From Alkalispirochaeta americana (GTDB taxonomy: Bacteria > Spirochaetota > Spirochaetia > DSM-27196 > Alkalispirochaetaceae), in contig NZ_FTMS01000001.1 of NCBI RefSeq assembly GCF_900156105.1, forward strand, positions 124,001 through 188,000: 64,000 nucleotides of DNA. The letters run 5' to 3'. How positions within the stretch are numbered: the first letter of the stretch is position 1; every line of letters starts with the position of its first letter. The notes below the pieces were generated by a model. The model was given only the letters and a program-made list of their open reading frames with translations. It made no database searches and was not told the DNA's origin. Positions 7,200-15,888 of this stretch are shown piece by piece. The position numbers and the translations under genes were made by a program.

Positions 7200-10100
7200 T
7201 CAGGCGTCGGAGAGTTTCTTCAGATCCTCAAAGCGACGCTTGTTGTCTTTCTTGGCCAGCTCGTGCAGGCGGGCAGCCTCTTCAGGCTGGGAAAGTTCCA
7301 GAGCCCGGTAGCGGATCTCCGCACCGGTGTAGACGTTGAAGTCCACCGTGGTCTCGGGAGTCTCCCACTGGAAAGGGGCCTTTCCGGCAAGCTCGTTGGC
7401 GGGGTTGAAGCGATAGATTGGCCAGTAACCCGACTCGGCAGCGTTTTTGGACTGCTTCACGGAGTTTTTCATGTCGTAGCCGTGGGCGATACAGGGGCTG
7501 TAGGCCAGGATAATGGACGGTCCGTCATAGGCTTCCGCCTCCAGGATCGTCTCAAGGACCTGGTCCCTGTTCATGCCCATGTTCACGCTGGCCACATAGA
7601 CGTGCCCGTAGGTGGTCATCATGAGCCCCAGGTTTTTCTTGCCCGTCTTTTTTCCGTCGGCAGCGAACTTGGCGATCGCTCCCCGGGGGGTGGACTTGGA
7701 AGCCTGGCCTCCGGTATTGGAGTAGACCTCGGTATCCATGACCAGAACGTTCACGTTTTTCTGCTGCGCCATGACGTGGTCCAGACCGCCGTAGCCGATA
7801 TCGTAGGCCCAGCCGTCACCGCCGAAGATCCAGACCGAGCGGTCCACAAAGTAGTCGCCCAGCTCGATGATCTTGGCCAGGACAGGCTTGGTCTCGGTGG
7901 TGGCGTTTTTCAGCGCTGCCGGGAGAAGCGACCTGGTCTGGTCTGCGGCATCTTTGGCCTCGCGGCTTACCGATGTCCAGAGGTCAAGGTTCTTCTTGAG
8001 CGACGCTGCCAGTTCTCCCGTGGTGCCCTTCTCGAGGAGTGCCTCCACGTTGTGCTTCAGCTGGTTCCGGTGAGCGTCAATGGCCAGGCGCATTCCAAAG
8101 CCGTACTCGGCGTTGTCCTCGAAGAGGCTGTTTGCCCAGACAGGACCGCGGCCCTTGCTGTCGGTGGTGTAGGGTACGGCCGGGAAGGTTCCTCCGTAGA
8201 TCGAGGAACAGCCCGTGGCGTTGGCGATCATCATCCGGTCTCCGTAGAGCTGGGTGATGAGACTCACGTAGGGGATTTCTCCACAACCCATGCAGCTTCC
8301 GGGATACTCGAAATAGGCTTCCTCGAACTGGGCGTCCAGGGCCTGAACCCGTTCGCTCTTGGCGGCCCACTTGGTGGTAACCGGTCCGGGGCGTCCGCCC
8401 ATTTCAAGCCGCTTGGTGCCCGTGGGGATCTGTCCGTCCAGGGGCATGGCGCTCACCGGGATATCGTCGCCCTTCATCTTCCAGATCGGCTCCAGAATCT
8501 TTCGGCCAAACTCGCTGCCCGATTCGGGAACCAGGACGGTTTCGGCGACGGACTTTTCGGCCTGTGCGGGAATGGGGACTTCCTTCACGGCGTCAATGGC
8601 CATGTCGATGGCCTTCCAGTTCTTCTCGACGATTTCCTGGCCCTTGCTGGTAAACTGCTTCTCCACGTACTTCTTCACCAGCTCGATCGCCTTGTCGGGA
8701 TCGATAACCTTGGCAAGCTTGAAGAAGGCCACCTGCATAACCGTGTTGATCCGGTTGCCCAGGCCCGCTTCCTTGGCCAGTTTGGAGGCATCCACGGCGT
8801 AGACCTTCACCTTGCGGTCCAGGATGGTCTGCTGCATGGAGGCGGTAAAGGTGGAAAAGACATCCTCCGGCGCAGCCGTGGTGTTGATCAGGAAGGTTCC
8901 TCCCTGGGAGATTCCCTCGAGGATGTCAAAGCGTCCGATATACTGGGGCCGATGGAGCGCGATGAAATCGCTGGTGGTGAGGAGGTATTCCGACTGGATC
9001 TTCTCTTTTCCGAAGCGCAGGTGGCTTACGGTGAAACCGCCGGACTTGTTGGAGTCGTAGCTGAAGTAGGCCTGAACAAAGAGGTCTGTCTCGGCTCCGA
9101 TGATCTTGATCGAGTTCTTGTTGGCACTCACGGTACCGTCGGAACCGTAGCCCCAGAACTTGCACCGCACGATACCTTCCTGCTCGGTGTCGATTACATC
9201 GCCCACGGGAAGGCTCTTGTTGGAGACATCGTCGTTGATACCTACGGTGAAATCGTGGGTTGCTGCGCCGTCGGCGTGATCGTAGACGGCCTTGACCATG
9301 GCGGGGGTGAACTCCTTGCTGGAGAGACCGTAGCGACCACCGATGATCTCAACGTCCCGGCCCCGCAGGGAGTGAACCACGTCCAGGTAGAGGGGTTCGC
9401 CCGGTGCGCCAGGCTCTTTGGTCCGGTCCAGGACCACGATTTTTTTTGCCGAGGCGGGAATTGCCTTGGCGAGATCCTCGGCAGACCAGGGGCGGTAGAG
9501 GCGGACCTTCAGGAGACCCACCTTTTCTCCCTGTTTTACCAGATGGTTTACCGTCTCCTCGATCGTCTCGACACCGCTTCCCATGGCGATGACCACTTTC
9601 TCGGGGTTGTCGGCACCGACGTACTGGAAGAGATCGTAGGTGCGGCCCGTTTTCTCGGCGAAGAGCTTCATGTACTTCCGGATGATCTCCGGGGTGGCGT
9701 CGTAGAGGTTGTTCACCGTCTCCCGACCCTGGAAGTAGACGTCAGGGTTCTGGGCGCCCACCTTCACCATGGGCTTCTCCGGGCGAAGCGCGTTGGCGCG
9801 GAACTGCTCCACGTGCTTCATGTCGAGCATGTCCCGGAGGGTGTCGTAGTCCAGCTCCTCGATCTTTTGCATGGAGTGGCTGGTCCGGAAGCCGTCAAAA
9901 AAGTGAACAAAGGGGATTCGTGATTCCAGGGATGCCAGGTGAGCGATGGCGGCCATGTCCTGGGCTTCCTGTACGTTGGCGCTGGAGAGCAATCCGAAGC
10001 CGGTCTGGCGCACGCCCATGACATCGGAGTGATCCCCGAAGATGGAGAGAGACTGAGCTGCGATGGAGCGAGCCGAGACGTGAAAGACCGTGGGAAGGAG

Positions 10101-10409
10101 CTCCCCCGCGATTTTGTACATGTTGGGGATCATCAGGAGCAGACCCTGGCTGGCCGTAAAGGTGGTGGTCATGGCCCCTGCTGTAAGGGATCCGTGAACT
10201 GCACCGGCGGCACCGGCCTCGCTCTGCATTTCGATGATTTCCAGGGGTTCCCCGAAGAGGTTTTTGCGACCCTCCGCGGCCCAGGCGTCAGCGAACTCCC
10301 CCATATTGGAGCTGGGTGTGATGGGGTAGATCGCCGCCACCTCGCTGAAGGCGTAGGCGATTCGTGCCGTCGCCTCGTTTCCGTCGAGTGTGATAAATTT
10401 TTTCGGCAT
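7200..10409 (-). CDS. nifJ: Pyruvate:ferredoxin (flavodoxin) oxidoreductase lacking the ferredoxin-like domain V
   Basis: Cytoplasmic enzyme that converts pyruvate and CoA to acetyl-CoA, CO2 and reduced ferredoxin. The 1069 residues carry in order domain I (YPITPSSNMGE), domain II, the gamma-like domain III (FWGYGSDGTVSANKNSIKI), and the TPP-binding domain VI (GDGWAYDIGYGG). Four cysteines for the proximal cluster are present at about 705, 708, 732 and 973. Single-chain PFORs are usually about 1170-1190 residues. Here the roughly 110-residue block with two CxxCxxCxxxCP motifs, expected at about residue 665, is absent and replaced by a short linker. The start ATG has AAAGGAAG 4 bp upstream. 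No ferredoxin gene is adjacent. Confidence 0.93.
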   Translation of the reverse strand: MPKKFITLDGNEATARIAYAFSEVAAIYPITPSSNMGEFADAWAAEGRKNLFGEPLEIIEMQSEAGAAGAVHGSLTAGAMTTTFTASQGLLLMIPNMYKIAGELLPTVFHVSARSIAAQSLSIFGDHSDVMGVRQTGFGLLSSANVQEAQDMAAIAHLASLESRIPFVHFFDGFRTSHSMQKIEELDYDTLRDMLDMKHVEQFRANALRPEKPMVKVGAQNPDVYFQGRETVNNLYDATPEIIRKYMKLFAEKTGRTYDLFQYVGADNPEKVVIAMGSGVETIEETVNHLVKQGEKVGLLKVRLYRPWSAEDLAKAIPASAKKIVVLDRTKEPGAPGEPLYLDVVHSLRGRDVEIIGGRYGLSSKEFTPAMVKAVYDHADGAATHDFTVGINDDVSNKSLPVGDVIDTEQEGIVRCKFWGYGSDGTVSANKNSIKIIGAETDLFVQAYFSYDSNKSGGFTVSHLRFGKEKIQSEYLLTTSDFIALHRPQYIGRFDILEGISQGGTFLINTTAAPEDVFSTFTASMQQTILDRKVKVYAVDASKLAKEAGLGNRINTVMQVAFFKLAKVIDPDKAIELVKKYVEKQFTSKGQEIVEKNWKAIDMAIDAVKEVPIPAQAEKSVAETVLVPESGSEFGRKILEPIWKMKGDDIPVSAMPLDGQIPTGTKRLEMGGRPGPVTTKWAAKSERVQALDAQFEEAYFEYPGSCMGCGEIPYVSLITQLYGDRMMIANATGCSSIYGGTFPAVPYTTDSKGRGPVWANSLFEDNAEYGFGMRLAIDAHRNQLKHNVEALLEKGTTGELAASLKKNLDLWTSVSREAKDAADQTRSLLPAALKNATTETKPVLAKIIELGDYFVDRSVWIFGGDGWAYDIGYGGLDHVMAQQKNVNVLVMDTEVYSNTGGQASKSTPRGAIAKFAADGKKTGKKNLGLMMTTYGHVYVASVNMGMNRDQVLETILEAEAYDGPSIILAYSPCIAHGYDMKNSVKQSKNAAESGYWPIYRFNPANELAGKAPFQWETPETTVDFNVYTGAEIRYRALELSQPEEAARLHELAKKDNKRRFEDLKKLSDA

Positions 10410-10447
10410 ATTTCTTCCTTTATCTCGTGATTGTCGCCTCAGGCCAT

Positions 10448-10462
10448 GCCGAGATACTCGGC
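10448..10462 (-). other. Small hairpin in the PFOR leader
   Basis: GCCGAG-TAT-CTCGGC forms a short perfect hairpin in the predicted untranslated leader, about 40 bp before the start codon. It may stabilise the messenger; no riboswitch class is recognised. Confidence 0.3.
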
Positions 10463-10497
10463 GCGGGAGCCGACGGTTCGGGAGATTTGATGGGATA

Positions 10498-10526
10498 ACT
10501 ATAGCTCTCTTTACCGTTCAATGCAA
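10498..10526 (-). promoter_or_regulatory. Promoter of the PFOR gene
   Basis: On the minus strand TTGCAT (10526-10521) and TATAGT (10503-10498) are separated by exactly 17 bp, a good housekeeping-type promoter. The predicted leader is about 80 nt. Confidence 0.6.
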
Positions 10527-10640
10527 GCGTGATGATGTTCTCCGGGATCGTTTGTTGTTCCCGATTTCACGATAACCGGCCTGGTGGCCTGGCCGCAATT
10601 TTCCCTTGCCGGGGGAGCTCCTATTCTCTATTCTGGGGGA

Positions 10641-11909
10641 ATGACGAGCACACTTGTTGATCTTGTACAGGAGTTGTACCCCGACGCTCCAGACCTAGTT
10701 GAGCGCATTCAGGGACTGATAGATCGGGTGCGGCCAGCCCTGGAAGAACATCGGAGTCATTTTTCTTCCCTGCCGGGGGAGTTCCCCCTGGAAAGCGGCG
10801 ATGCCCTGCTGGTATTGACCGGGAATGTCTCTGGCGGGACCGATCCGGAGCAGCTGCAGTACCTTCTGGAAGAGGTCTGGGAGAACACTTTCTCGGCCAT
10901 TCGCCTTCCTTCGGTGGCCGATTTCTCCGACGGGGCACCGGGAGAGCTGGCCAGGGACTATCGGCTCATGACAGATCTGACCCTGGATACCGAGGGAACG
11001 GCGGAGCAAGGTCTGGTTCTGCTGGAGCAGCTGCTGAAAGATCTTTCCCGGGGGGTGCAGATTCTCGGGCTTTCCCTGTCTCCCGAGGGTTCCCGGGAGG
11101 GGTGCTTTATCAGGAAGGTGTTAAAAGAGGCCGATCCGGGGCTTCTTCTGGCGGGTGATCATTCCCGGGGCGACGATCTGGCCTGGCCCGGGGGCGAACC
11201 CCGGGGAGGTCGAGAGCCCCTGGGGGAGGTTTTGCTCGAAGCGGTCCTGAAGGAGGACACCCGGGAACTGCAGGAGTGGATTCTGGCGCTGCCCCAGCCG
11301 GAAGGGAGCCGGACCTGGATCAACCAGGTGCCGCTTCTCTTCAGGGGTGGTGAAGAAGGCTTTCGGGTGGATGAAAACCTCCCTCTGGAGCAACAGGCCC
11401 AGAGCATTCTCTCCCTTCAGACTCTGCAGTGTTCCCTGGCAGGGGTTCCCGCTTTTGTTCAGGTCCCGGCCCTTCCGAATGCACCTGATGGTGCCGACGG
11501 AACGGCCAGTGACGATTTCCGGGAGCTGGCCGGGCTGGTACTTCCGCACCTGGGGCAACTCCTGCAGATACGCTTTGGGGAGCCTGCCTTCGCTCCCCTG
11601 AGCCCCCAGCGGGTGATTCCTGCTGATCCCCGGCTCATGGTACTGGAGCGGGGCGGTGGCGGGGACAGTTCGATACTCTGCCTGCAGAATCTCTCGCGGG
11701 ACTCCGTGGAGTTTCGCGATCGTCTGGACAAGTATCCCTGGCCCGAGAGCGGCGTGGTGGAAGATCTTCTCACGGGGGATCTTCTTTTTCCATCCCGGGA
11801 AGGGCCTCTCTTTTCCTTCGAGCTCCAGCCCCGGGAGGTGCTATGGCTCCGCTTCGGAGCGTCTTCCCCAGGAGAATCCGGCCCAGGAGAATCCGGGCTC
11901 TCGGGCTGA
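10641..11909 (+). CDS. Degenerate GH13 (sucrose-phosphorylase-like) protein, probably non-catalytic
   Basis: The 422-residue protein follows the skeleton of GH13_18 sucrose or glucosylglycerate phosphorylases. It has the N-terminal helix (LVDLVQELYPDAPDL), a strand and helix around FSAIRLPSVADFSDG, the region ending VLWLRFG, and a C-terminal beta domain (SPQRVIPADPRLMVLERG, then SILCLQNLSRDSVEF). The catalytic elements are missing: the nucleophile segment expected as RLDA reads ILGLSL, the acid/base segment expected as TETN reads AGDH, and the HDG motif reads QVPLL. It is also more than 100 residues shorter than family members. I infer a pseudoenzyme with a binding or structural role. ATG 10641 is preferred over GTG 10584. 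The tail contains PGESG twice, from a 15-bp tandem repeat. Confidence 0.6.
   Translation: MTSTLVDLVQELYPDAPDLVERIQGLIDRVRPALEEHRSHFSSLPGEFPLESGDALLVLTGNVSGGTDPEQLQYLLEEVWENTFSAIRLPSVADFSDGAPGELARDYRLMTDLTLDTEGTAEQGLVLLEQLLKDLSRGVQILGLSLSPEGSREGCFIRKVLKEADPGLLLAGDHSRGDDLAWPGGEPRGGREPLGEVLLEAVLKEDTRELQEWILALPQPEGSRTWINQVPLLFRGGEEGFRVDENLPLEQQAQSILSLQTLQCSLAGVPAFVQVPALPNAPDGADGTASDDFRELAGLVLPHLGQLLQIRFGEPAFAPLSPQRVIPADPRLMVLERGGGGDSSILCLQNLSRDSVEFRDRLDKYPWPESGVVEDLLTGDLLFPSREGPLFSFELQPREVLWLRFGASSPGESGPGESGLSG
11868..11897 (+). repeat. 15-bp tandem repeat at the 3' end of the GH13-like gene
   Basis: Two copies of CCAGGAGAATCCGG(C/G) stand in direct tandem, encoding PGESG-PGESG just before the stop. 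It is one of several 14-16 bp arrays located at gene ends in this window. Confidence 0.6.
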
Positions 11910-11951
11910 TCGGGCTCCCCGGCAATGGAACGGCACCCGGTCAAGGGGGAG

Positions 11952-12497
11952 TCAACGGATAAGCCGGGATATATCCTTGAACTCCGGGGCGGCACTGGAC
12001 CGGGTGAGCTCGAAGAGAATCGACTCCGTCGTGGTCAGGCGAGCTCCCTCCTGCTGAAGGCGGAGAAGGGCCGTCTCCCGGTCCCGGGGTGTCCGGCTGG
12101 AGACAGCATCGACGGGCACCACGGGGATGAATCCCCGTTCAAGCAGATCCAGCGCCGTCTGGAGCACGCAGACGTGGGTCTCTATCCCCGCAAGGATGAC
12201 AACCTTCCGGTTGAGACCTTCCAGATGAGCCATGCAGGGGTCGTCGTCGCAGCAGCTGAAGGAGGCCTTCACCAGGAGGGCCGCCTTCTCGCCGGCGGCA
12301 TCCCGTACCGAGGGAAGGGTGAAACCCAACCCCTGGGGGTATTGCTCTGTCACGGTCAGGGGAAGGTCCAGCAGGGTTAGCCCCTTGCAGAGGGTAACGA
12401 TCCGCGCTGCGGTTTGATCGGCCTGATCCATAACGGGAAGTATCCGTTCCTGAACATCGATAATTACTGCCATTGTATTGTCACGGGTAATGCGCAT
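11952..12497 (-). CDS. Isochorismatase-family cysteine hydrolase
   Basis: Cytoplasmic hydrolase of 181 residues in the isochorismatase/YcaC-like family; the substrate is unknown. The catalytic triad is visible: Asp in VIIDVQERI (about 13), Lys in LLVKASFSC, and Cys in GIETHVCVLQT, with the cis-peptide region before it. ATG at 12497 (MRITRDNTMAV) is preferred over the longer form from 12554, because the longer form would overlap the divergent mscS gene. The start codons of these divergent genes are only 17 bp apart, so at least one promoter must lie inside the other gene. Confidence 0.82.
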   Translation of the reverse strand: MRITRDNTMAVIIDVQERILPVMDQADQTAARIVTLCKGLTLLDLPLTVTEQYPQGLGFTLPSVRDAAGEKAALLVKASFSCCDDDPCMAHLEGLNRKVVILAGIETHVCVLQTALDLLERGFIPVVPVDAVSSRTPRDRETALLRLQQEGARLTTTESILFELTRSSAAPEFKDISRLIR

Positions 12498-12514
12498 TCT
12501 GCTATTATGAAGGA

Positions 12515-13741
12515 ATGAACGAACTTGTTGAACTCCCGCCGCTCCTCTCTCCATTCCTGCTGGAGCCCATGAGACTGGGGGTGCTGGATCTGCCTTTTTC
12601 GCCCCTCCAGCTGGTGCTCGAGTTCTTTTTGCCCCTGCTCCTGGTGGGAGCGCTCTTGCGAATAGTCTTTTTGATCCTGCGGGGCTTCATCCGGGAGCTG
12701 GCAATCGCCGATCCAATCAAGGAACGGGCGGAACGGTGGACCCACCGGGTAACGCGCCTGGCCTGGATCACGACGATCTTTCTTCTGGCCTCGCGTTTGC
12801 TGGGAACAGAGATGGTCCGGTGGATATCCTTCGCCGTGAAGACCCTGAATCAGCCGTTTTTCCAGTCCGGGGGGACATCTATCTCGGTGGTGACGTTGCT
12901 TCTGGTGATTCCTGTCTTCTACTTTGCCGGATGGTTTTCCAGGATCACCCGCCAGTCTGTGGAACAGGGGCTCATGCGCCATCTGAATCTCGATGCGGCC
13001 CGGGCTTTTTCGCTTTTGAGCGTTGTCCGGTTTGCTGCCATGGGCCTGGCTATCGTGGTGGGGCTCAGTGTTATTGGAATCAATCTCTCTTCTCTGGCGG
13101 TCCTCTTTGGTGTGCTGGGTATTGGTGTCGGCTTTGGCCTTCAGGATGTGGTGGCTAACAGCTTTGCCGGGATCATCATTATTCTTACCAGGCCTATCAA
13201 GGAGGGGGACCGGATTCTGGTGGGCTCTCTCGAGGGAACGGTGCAGCAGATCAAGTTCATTCACACCATCGTGAACACCGTGACCAACGAGACGCTGATC
13301 ATCCCCAACTCGGAGATAACCAGCACCGCCATGCATAATTATTCCTATAACGATCTCTCGATTCTGCTGCTGAACGCGGTCCAGGTGAGCTACTCCAGCG
13401 ATCTCGACCAGGTGGGGGAGGTGTTGCTGGAGGTGGGGCGACGCTGCCCCTTTGCCGTTCCCGGCAAGGAGCCGCTCTACCGGGTGGTCTCCTTCGACGA
13501 TTCGGGGATCACCCTGCGCCTGGGAACGTGGATACGCGATGCCCGGGAGCGCATGCCTGCTTCAAGCTGGTGCAATCTGGAGATCTGGAGAGCCTTTCGG
13601 AAGGAGGGGATCGAGATTCCCTTCCCCCAAATGGATGTGCATGTGCGCAGCGGAGTGGCTGGGCCGGTTAGTCCTGCAGACTCTTCTCCAGGAGAGCCTG
13701 AAGTTTCTCCTGATTCTCTTCAAGGATCGTTGCCAGAGTAA
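12515..13741 (+). CDS. MscS-family mechanosensitive ion channel
   Basis: Inner-membrane channel of 408 residues that opens on hypo-osmotic shock. Four to five membrane segments precede the pore helix, which shows the glycine/alanine pattern of MscS (SLAVLFGVLGIGVGFGLQ and VVANSFAGIIII). The beta domain follows (GDRILVGSLEGTVQQI, then TLIIPNSEI), and a Pro/Ser-rich tail ends the protein. AAGGA lies just upstream of the ATG. The last 74 bp overlap the convergent Rrf2 gene on the other strand. Confidence 0.9.
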   Translation: MNELVELPPLLSPFLLEPMRLGVLDLPFSPLQLVLEFFLPLLLVGALLRIVFLILRGFIRELAIADPIKERAERWTHRVTRLAWITTIFLLASRLLGTEMVRWISFAVKTLNQPFFQSGGTSISVVTLLLVIPVFYFAGWFSRITRQSVEQGLMRHLNLDAARAFSLLSVVRFAAMGLAIVVGLSVIGINLSSLAVLFGVLGIGVGFGLQDVVANSFAGIIIILTRPIKEGDRILVGSLEGTVQQIKFIHTIVNTVTNETLIIPNSEITSTAMHNYSYNDLSILLLNAVQVSYSSDLDQVGEVLLEVGRRCPFAVPGKEPLYRVVSFDDSGITLRLGTWIRDARERMPASSWCNLEIWRAFRKEGIEIPFPQMDVHVRSGVAGPVSPADSSPGEPEVSPDSLQGSLPE

Positions 13742-14147
13742 TGGTTTCAAGGTACTGCAGAATCTGGTCAGAGATGGTTTTCCAGACGCTGCGGGCGATG
13801 CATTGTTCGGTTTTGCTGCAGGGGTCTGAATCGTCTTGCGGATCCGCTGATTCAGGCAGGGTGCAGGGAGTGCAGGGGGTCAGGTCCAGCCCCTCTTCCA
13901 CGGCAAGAAAGATAGCTTTCACCGTGATCGTTGCCGGGTCCCGGTGAAGCATGAATCCGCCGCCTGGTCCGCGAACGGAGTTGATCAGGCCTGCTTTTTT
14001 CATCTTGAAAAAGATCTGCTCCAGGAACTCCGGGGATATCTTTTCTTCTCTGGCTATGGCTTTGATAGGCTTGGGTTTTCCCTGGGATGTTGCCGCCAGG
14101 TTGATCAAGGCCCGCAGGGCGTAACGGCCTTTTGTGGTTATTCTCAT
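13668..14147 (-). CDS. Rrf2-family transcriptional regulator (IscR-like)
   Basis: DNA-binding regulator of 159 residues. The N-terminal winged helix is typical (MRITTKGRYALRALINLA, then ISPEFLEQIFFKMKKAGLI, and RGPGGGF). A cysteine cluster follows (DLTPCTPC and DPCSKTEQC), resembling the IscR segment that holds a [2Fe-2S] cluster, so iron-sulfur or redox sensing is likely. ATG 14147 has GGAG 6-7 bp upstream; the longer frame starting at 14468 is not supported. No isc or suf genes are near. It is divergent from the aminotransferase gene. Confidence 0.88.
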   Translation of the reverse strand: MRITTKGRYALRALINLAATSQGKPKPIKAIAREEKISPEFLEQIFFKMKKAGLINSVRGPGGGFMLHRDPATITVKAIFLAVEEGLDLTPCTPCTLPESADPQDDSDPCSKTEQCIARSVWKTISDQILQYLETITLATILEENQEKLQALLEKSLQD

Positions 14148-14181
14148 GGTTTGCTCCGGGGATAGGAAAAATATTTTCTGC

Positions 14182-14210
14182 AGTATAATAAGTGCGAGGG
14201 AAATACTCAA
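14182..14210 (-). promoter_or_regulatory. Promoter of the Rrf2 gene
   Basis: On the minus strand TTGAGT (14210-14205) and TATACT (14187-14182) are 17 bp apart. The expected start of transcription lies about 25-30 bp before the ATG, close enough for autoregulation by the Rrf2 protein. Confidence 0.55.
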
Positions 14211-14245
14211 GTTTGTTCGGCCGTCTGTCGGCAGGAGGAGAGGGT

Positions 14246-15109
14246 GTGAAGGAGATACGTTTGGAACTGCGGCCGGAGGGCCTGCGGGAGGTATTGCAGG
14301 AAGCGCCAGAGCCCCTCTCTTCTCATGGAGTTTATCTGGTGGCTCGCACCTGGCAGGGCGACAAGGTTCTGGACCTGGACGGACACTTTCAGCGGCTTGA
14401 GGATTCCGCTCGTGCCCTGGGGCATGATCTGCACGTTCCCCGTGAGCAGATCCGCTCGATCCTGGCAAATCACCTTCCTGGAAGATATCAGGAGTCTCGG
14501 GAGTCTCGGAAGGCGGGAGATATCCGGTTTCGTGTGGCCGCTATGCTGGAAGACCCTCCGTGGTACGGGATTCATCTTGAGGAGGCGCGACCGGTTCCCC
14601 CGGAAATTCTCCGGGAAGGAGCCCGGTGCCGAATTCAGCGGGGAGCGGCGCGAAACCAACCCGAGGTGAAGGCTGTTTCCTGGATACACCGCCGCCAGGC
14701 CTTCTGTGCCGGAGGGGCTGAACAGGGGGGTTACGAGTACCTCCTTACCGATGATCAGGGGCGTATTCTCGAGGGGGCTACCTCAAACGTCTACGCCGTG
14801 ATGGATGGAGTCTTGCGGACCGCCGGGGAGGGAGTGCTCCAGGGGATCGCCCGAAAGATCGTCCTCCGTACGGCCCGGGACCTCCTGCCTCTGGAGCTTT
14901 CTCCCGTGAAGGAGAATGACCTGCCTCGGGTGAGGGAGCTTTTCATCTCTTCAGCAACGCGGGGAGTGGTCCCCGTGAGCCGGATCGACGATCATCTGCT
15001 GGGGCCTCCGGGAGAGATTACCCGGGAGATTTCGTCCCGTTACAACCGCTGGCTTGCGGATCATCTGGAACCGCTGGTTCTGCCCGGAAGCAGGACTGAC
15101 TCAGGGTAG
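14246..15109 (+). CDS. Class IV PLP-dependent aminotransferase / aminodeoxychorismate lyase-like
   Basis: Cytoplasmic enzyme of 287 residues in the BCAT/D-amino acid aminotransferase/PabC fold family. The PLP lysine is in PEVKAVSW, the phosphate-binding segments are EGATSNVYAV and LQGIARKIVL, and the C-terminal SSATRGVVPV matches the family. GTG 14246 is chosen because AGGAGGAG lies 5 bp upstream; longer in-frame starts would overlap the Rrf2 promoter. Length fits PabC or D-amino acid transaminases better than IlvE, but the substrate cannot be fixed. The 3' end overlaps the convergent Nudix gene by 92 bp. Confidence 0.8.
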   Translation: MKEIRLELRPEGLREVLQEAPEPLSSHGVYLVARTWQGDKVLDLDGHFQRLEDSARALGHDLHVPREQIRSILANHLPGRYQESRESRKAGDIRFRVAAMLEDPPWYGIHLEEARPVPPEILREGARCRIQRGAARNQPEVKAVSWIHRRQAFCAGGAEQGGYEYLLTDDQGRILEGATSNVYAVMDGVLRTAGEGVLQGIARKIVLRTARDLLPLELSPVKENDLPRVRELFISSATRGVVPVSRIDDHLLGPPGEITREISSRYNRWLADHLEPLVLPGSRTDSG

Positions 15110-15788
15110 AATACTCCCGGGATGTGCGGGGCCAGAGGGGCAGGAGGGCCAGAAGTTCTGCGAGGATCATCGCCGTGGCACCCCAGAGGGGCCGGGAATC
15201 CAGGATGTAGGCGGGGACGGTACGGGCAACTCCGTGAACCATCAGGCGTGCCGTGCCTGCCTTTTCGGTCAGGTGAGCCGGTGAGATGAGAAGTATCCTG
15301 GCTACCTCCCGGGGGTTGGGGGAGAACCGGATGGTTTCAAGGGGGCTCTCGGTAAAGGCGACCACGGGGGTTACCAGGTAGGAACTCACCGCAACGGTGA
15401 GGGGAGAGAGGCTCCCCATCACGGTGCACCGCCCGGTTTCCAGGCCTGTCTCTTCCAGGGTTTCCCGAAGTGCTGTCGCTGTGAGGTCTGTATCCTGCTC
15501 CTCCCGTCCCCCGCCGGGAAGAGCAAGCTGCCCCGAGTGGGGGCCTCCATCGCGGGAGCGCTCTATCAGGGGTATCAAAACCTCCAGGCCGTCGGGGCTG
15601 TAGCGGGGGATCAGCACAATAAGGACGGCGCCCTCCCGGCAGGATCCGGAGTGAGTCCGGTGTGGATGTGCTCCGCTAAAGGGGGCCATCTGCTTGTGGG
15701 CACGGTATCCCGGGAGGTTTGCTGCGGGACCGTGTAAAGGTGCCTGGAGGGCACCAAGCAGGCGATGAAACTGCTGCTCCTGGGTCAT
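15018..15788 (-). CDS. Nudix hydrolase, CoA pyrophosphatase-like
   Basis: Cytoplasmic pyrophosphohydrolase of 256 residues. The Nudix box is complete (GGGREEQDTDLTATALRE, then TLEETGL), and the preceding LIERSRDGGPHSGQLALPGG matches the CoA-diphosphatase (NudL/YeaB) subfamily motif. The last 35 residues lie in the 92-bp overlap with the convergent aminotransferase gene and look like an unstructured extension. The start is the ATG at 15788; no strong ribosome binding site is seen. Confidence 0.8.
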   Translation of the reverse strand: MTQEQQFHRLLGALQAPLHGPAANLPGYRAHKQMAPFSGAHPHRTHSGSCREGAVLIVLIPRYSPDGLEVLIPLIERSRDGGPHSGQLALPGGGREEQDTDLTATALRETLEETGLETGRCTVMGSLSPLTVAVSSYLVTPVVAFTESPLETIRFSPNPREVARILLISPAHLTEKAGTARLMVHGVARTVPAYILDSRPLWGATAMILAELLALLPLWPRTSREYSTLSQSCFRAEPAVPDDPQASGCNGTKSPG

Positions 15789-15888
15789 GGGTAGAAAGCT
15801 ACTGTCGGGGTGAGGGAAAGATCAAGACGCCGCTTCTGATTTGTCGTGCCGGTCTTTACAAAGGTCCCGGTTCTTTCCATCATAGCGT

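Noticed and set aside
7263-9923. An 886-codon open frame on the plus strand
   Set aside because: It is antisense to the PFOR coding sequence and has a composition typical of a shadow frame; the minus-strand product matches PFOR motifs along its full length.
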